Below the pieces are notes generated by a model. That model did not search any database, was not told the DNA's origin, and was given only the letters and a program-made list of their open reading frames with translations. Below are positions 62,624 through 64,000 of a stretch of 64,000 nucleotides of DNA, in pieces (the stretch's first letter is position 1; every line of letters begins with the position of its first letter). The position numbers and the translations under genes are program-made. The stretch is from Xanthobacteraceae bacterium. GTDB taxonomy: Bacteria; Pseudomonadota; Alphaproteobacteria; Rhizobiales; Xanthobacteraceae. The DNA is taken from the NCBI GenBank assembly GCA_004297465.1, contig SCUB01000001.1:496001-560000 (forward strand), written 5' to 3'.

Positions 62624-63145
62624 TTATTTCGCAGGTGGAGCGGAAGCCGCGGCCGGCGCCGAAGCTGGAGCCGCGGCCGGCATGGCCTGGGTATTGGGGT
62701 TGACCCAGCAGGTATGGACGCGGGCGTTGAGCGTCTCGGGCGCCTTGGGGTCGATGGCGCCGAACCGCACCAGGCAGCGGAACGTCGCCTGGATATGGCC
62801 GCCGGGGCAGCCAAAGCGGTCGTAGAGATCGAGATGGCGGAACGCGGTGTCGATGTCGTCGCGCCACATCAGGCCGACCACGCGGCGGCCGAGCCAGACG
62901 CATTCCGGATTGCCGGCCGGCCCGTTGAGCGCCTGCGCGGCCTCGGAGAATTCATTGGCCTTGCGCTGCTGGGCGTCCTTGGGCGCCTCGACGGCCGGCT
63001 TGGTGTCCTGTGACTTGAGGTCGCCGCTCTGGGCCATGACCGGGATCGCGCCCGCCAGCGACAGCAGCGCCAGTCCGGCCATGGCGCCGACGGCGCGCGG
63101 CAACATCCCGCCGCTAAGGAAATTGGATCGATCGAACCCGCGCAT
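62624..63145 (-). CDS. Exported protein of the beta-glucan locus
   Basis: A 173-residue protein with a signal peptide (LPRAVGAMAGLALLSLAGAIPVMA) and a cysteine-bearing mature domain: PECVWLGRRVVGLMWRDDIDTAFRHLDLYDRFGCPGGHIQATFRCLVR, ending in an Ala/Pro tail. It resembles proteins annotated as beta-1,3/1,6-glucan biosynthesis proteins in Bradyrhizobium. Start 63145 has a GGGGACGAG site. It lies upstream of and co-oriented with the glucan synthase. Confidence 0.72.
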   Translation of the reverse strand: MRGFDRSNFLSGGMLPRAVGAMAGLALLSLAGAIPVMAQSGDLKSQDTKPAVEAPKDAQQRKANEFSEAAQALNGPAGNPECVWLGRRVVGLMWRDDIDTAFRHLDLYDRFGCPGGHIQATFRCLVRFGAIDPKAPETLNARVHTCWVNPNTQAMPAAAPASAPAAASAPPAK

Positions 63146-63458
63146 CTCGTCCCCGGAAAGTTTCAAGGCTCTGTAGCATGGCCGTCCGTGGCCAGGGGTG
63201 GCCTATGCCTTGCAAATAAGCTCCCAATGCGGCGCGGCACCATGACCGGAAACTCCCGGATCAAGAATCCCAAACCGAATTTCAGGCCGAAAAATCCCAT
63301 GGCCGAGTTTATGGTTTTTGTCCAGCACGACCGGAGCAGCGCCTGCCTGGTGCCGGTTTGTCCTTAATTCGTGCCACCCGTGCGTTGATTTCGCGCAAGA
63401 ACGCTTGGCAGCACTGCCTTAAGCGGCTAATTCCGGCGGGCCTTGGGAGGGTCGCGCC
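63146..63458. other. Divergent intergenic region of the glucan locus
   Basis: About 310 bp between divergent glucan genes. No repeat or clear operator was recognised. It presumably contains both promoters. A GGGAGG Shine-Dalgarno lies at its right end (63445-63450). Confidence 0.5.
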
Positions 63459-64000
63459 ATTTCCATCCGGACGCCATTGATTTGCCTGATCCTGTCCCTG
63501 ATCGCGGTCGCCGCAAGCTGGTGGTGGCTGGCGAGCCCGGTGACGCCTGCCCGCGCCCCGATCCCGGCCGCGGGCAGGCTTGACTGCGTGTCCTACGCCC
63601 CGTTCCGCGGCGCGCAGAATCCGCTTGATCCCGGCACGCGCGTCAGTGCCGAGCAGATCGCGCAGGACCTTGCCCAGCTTTCCCGCATCACCGGCTGCAT
63701 CCGCACCTATTCCATCGACAACGGGCTCGACCAGATCCCGGCGCTCGCCCAAAAGGCCGGGCTCAAGGTGATCCACGGCCTGTGGCTGAGCAGCGACCGG
63801 GGCAAGAACCGCTATCAGATCGACGTCTCGGTGGCGTTGGCGCGCGAATATCCCGATGTCATCACCGCCGTCGTCGTCGGCAACGAGGTGCTGTTGCGCG
63901 GCGAGATGACCGCGCCCGAGCTCGCCGCCACCATCCGTAACGTCAAGTCGCAGGTGCGCGTGCCGGTGACCTATGCCGACGTCTGGGAATTCTGGCTGCG
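63459..64000 (+). CDS. GH17-family glucan protein, 5' part (NdvC-like), apparent ATT start
   Basis: The frame runs off the window, giving about 180 residues. A signal anchor (PLICLILSLIAVAASWWWLA) is followed by a GH17-like domain: CVSYAPFRGAQNPLDPGTRV and VVVGNEVLLRGEMT with the acid/base Glu. No ATG or GTG occurs in frame near the start; ATT 63459 lies 8 bases after GGGAGG, while TTG 63477 has no ribosome site and would shorten the signal. It is divergent from the glucan synthase and probably acts in the same beta-glucan pathway. Confidence 0.78.
   Translation, partial: MSIRTPLICLILSLIAVAASWWWLASPVTPARAPIPAAGRLDCVSYAPFRGAQNPLDPGTRVSAEQIAQDLAQLSRITGCIRTYSIDNGLDQIPALAQKAGLKVIHGLWLSSDRGKNRYQIDVSVALAREYPDVITAVVVGNEVLLRGEMTAPELAATIRNVKSQVRVPVTYADVWEFWL

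Overview
The window is chromosomal DNA of a high-GC alphaproteobacterium of the Hyphomicrobiales, most likely in or near the Bradyrhizobium/Rhodopseudomonas group. The evidence is the conserved run nagZ-scpA-scpB-tatABC-serS-surE-pcm-nlpD-yajC-secDF, alphaproteobacterial SOS boxes (GAAC-N7-GAAC), Omp25/31-type porins, DUF1127, and a Bradyrhizobium-like beta-glucan (ndv) locus. No plasmid, phage structural gene, insertion sequence or CRISPR array was recognised. Almost all of it is core genome, read from sequence alone without database searches.

Layout. 1-8.1 kb: the 3' part of a dihydrolipoamide dehydrogenase gene, a GlsB/YeaQ membrane protein, a Sel1-repeat protein, exonuclease III and an RND efflux adaptor-pump pair. 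8.1-23.3 kb: erpA-like, dgt, argS, a SPOR protein, nagZ, scpA, scpB, tatABC, serS, surE, pcm, an nlpD-like amidase activator and a DUF815 ATPase. 23.5-27.7 kb: yajC-secD-secF followed by bacterial relatives of two mitochondrial complex I assembly factors, NDUFAF3 and NDUFAF6. 27.7-34.1 kb (mostly minus strand): an unusual kinase/acyl-CoA-synthetase-tail fusion, trmFO, DUF1127, an AT-rich gap, a copper pair (DUF2946-like and PCuAC), DUF3597, a DTW-domain tRNA modifier and a periplasmic cupin.

34.2-41.3 kb: uvrA and ssb point away from each other, each with its own perfect SOS box. Between the two nearly identical boxes lie three paralogous outer-membrane beta-barrel genes, each followed by its own terminator. 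The uvrA coding sequence carries an in-frame 90-bp palindromic repeat of a family also found between genes here. 41.3-47.3 kb: an MFS transporter, then the tightly overlapped operon bioM-bioN-bioY-acyl-CoA ligase-thiolase. 47.4-54.7 kb: gyrA, a small exported protein, coaD, two cyclophilins, queA and tgt.

54.7-59.6 kb: a zinc-ribbon protein, cysK, a DUF4863 (hydroxylaminobenzoate lyase-like) gene and a CaiB/BaiF CoA-transferase with two operator-like inverted repeats upstream. A lower-GC patch follows, with a frameshifted HNH endonuclease, a cupin and two overlapping palindromes, ending at tRNA-Lys(UUU). 59.7-64 kb: a GH17-GT2 beta-glucan synthase, its companion exported protein, and a divergent GH17 protein that runs off the window and seems to start at ATT.

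The points most worth following up are the split uvrA-ssb SOS region, the protein-coding palindrome in uvrA, the NDUFAF3/NDUFAF6-like pair behind secDF, the kinase-synthetase-tail fusion, the biotin-transporter/ligase/thiolase operon, and the operator-like palindromes at 58.4 and 59.5 kb.
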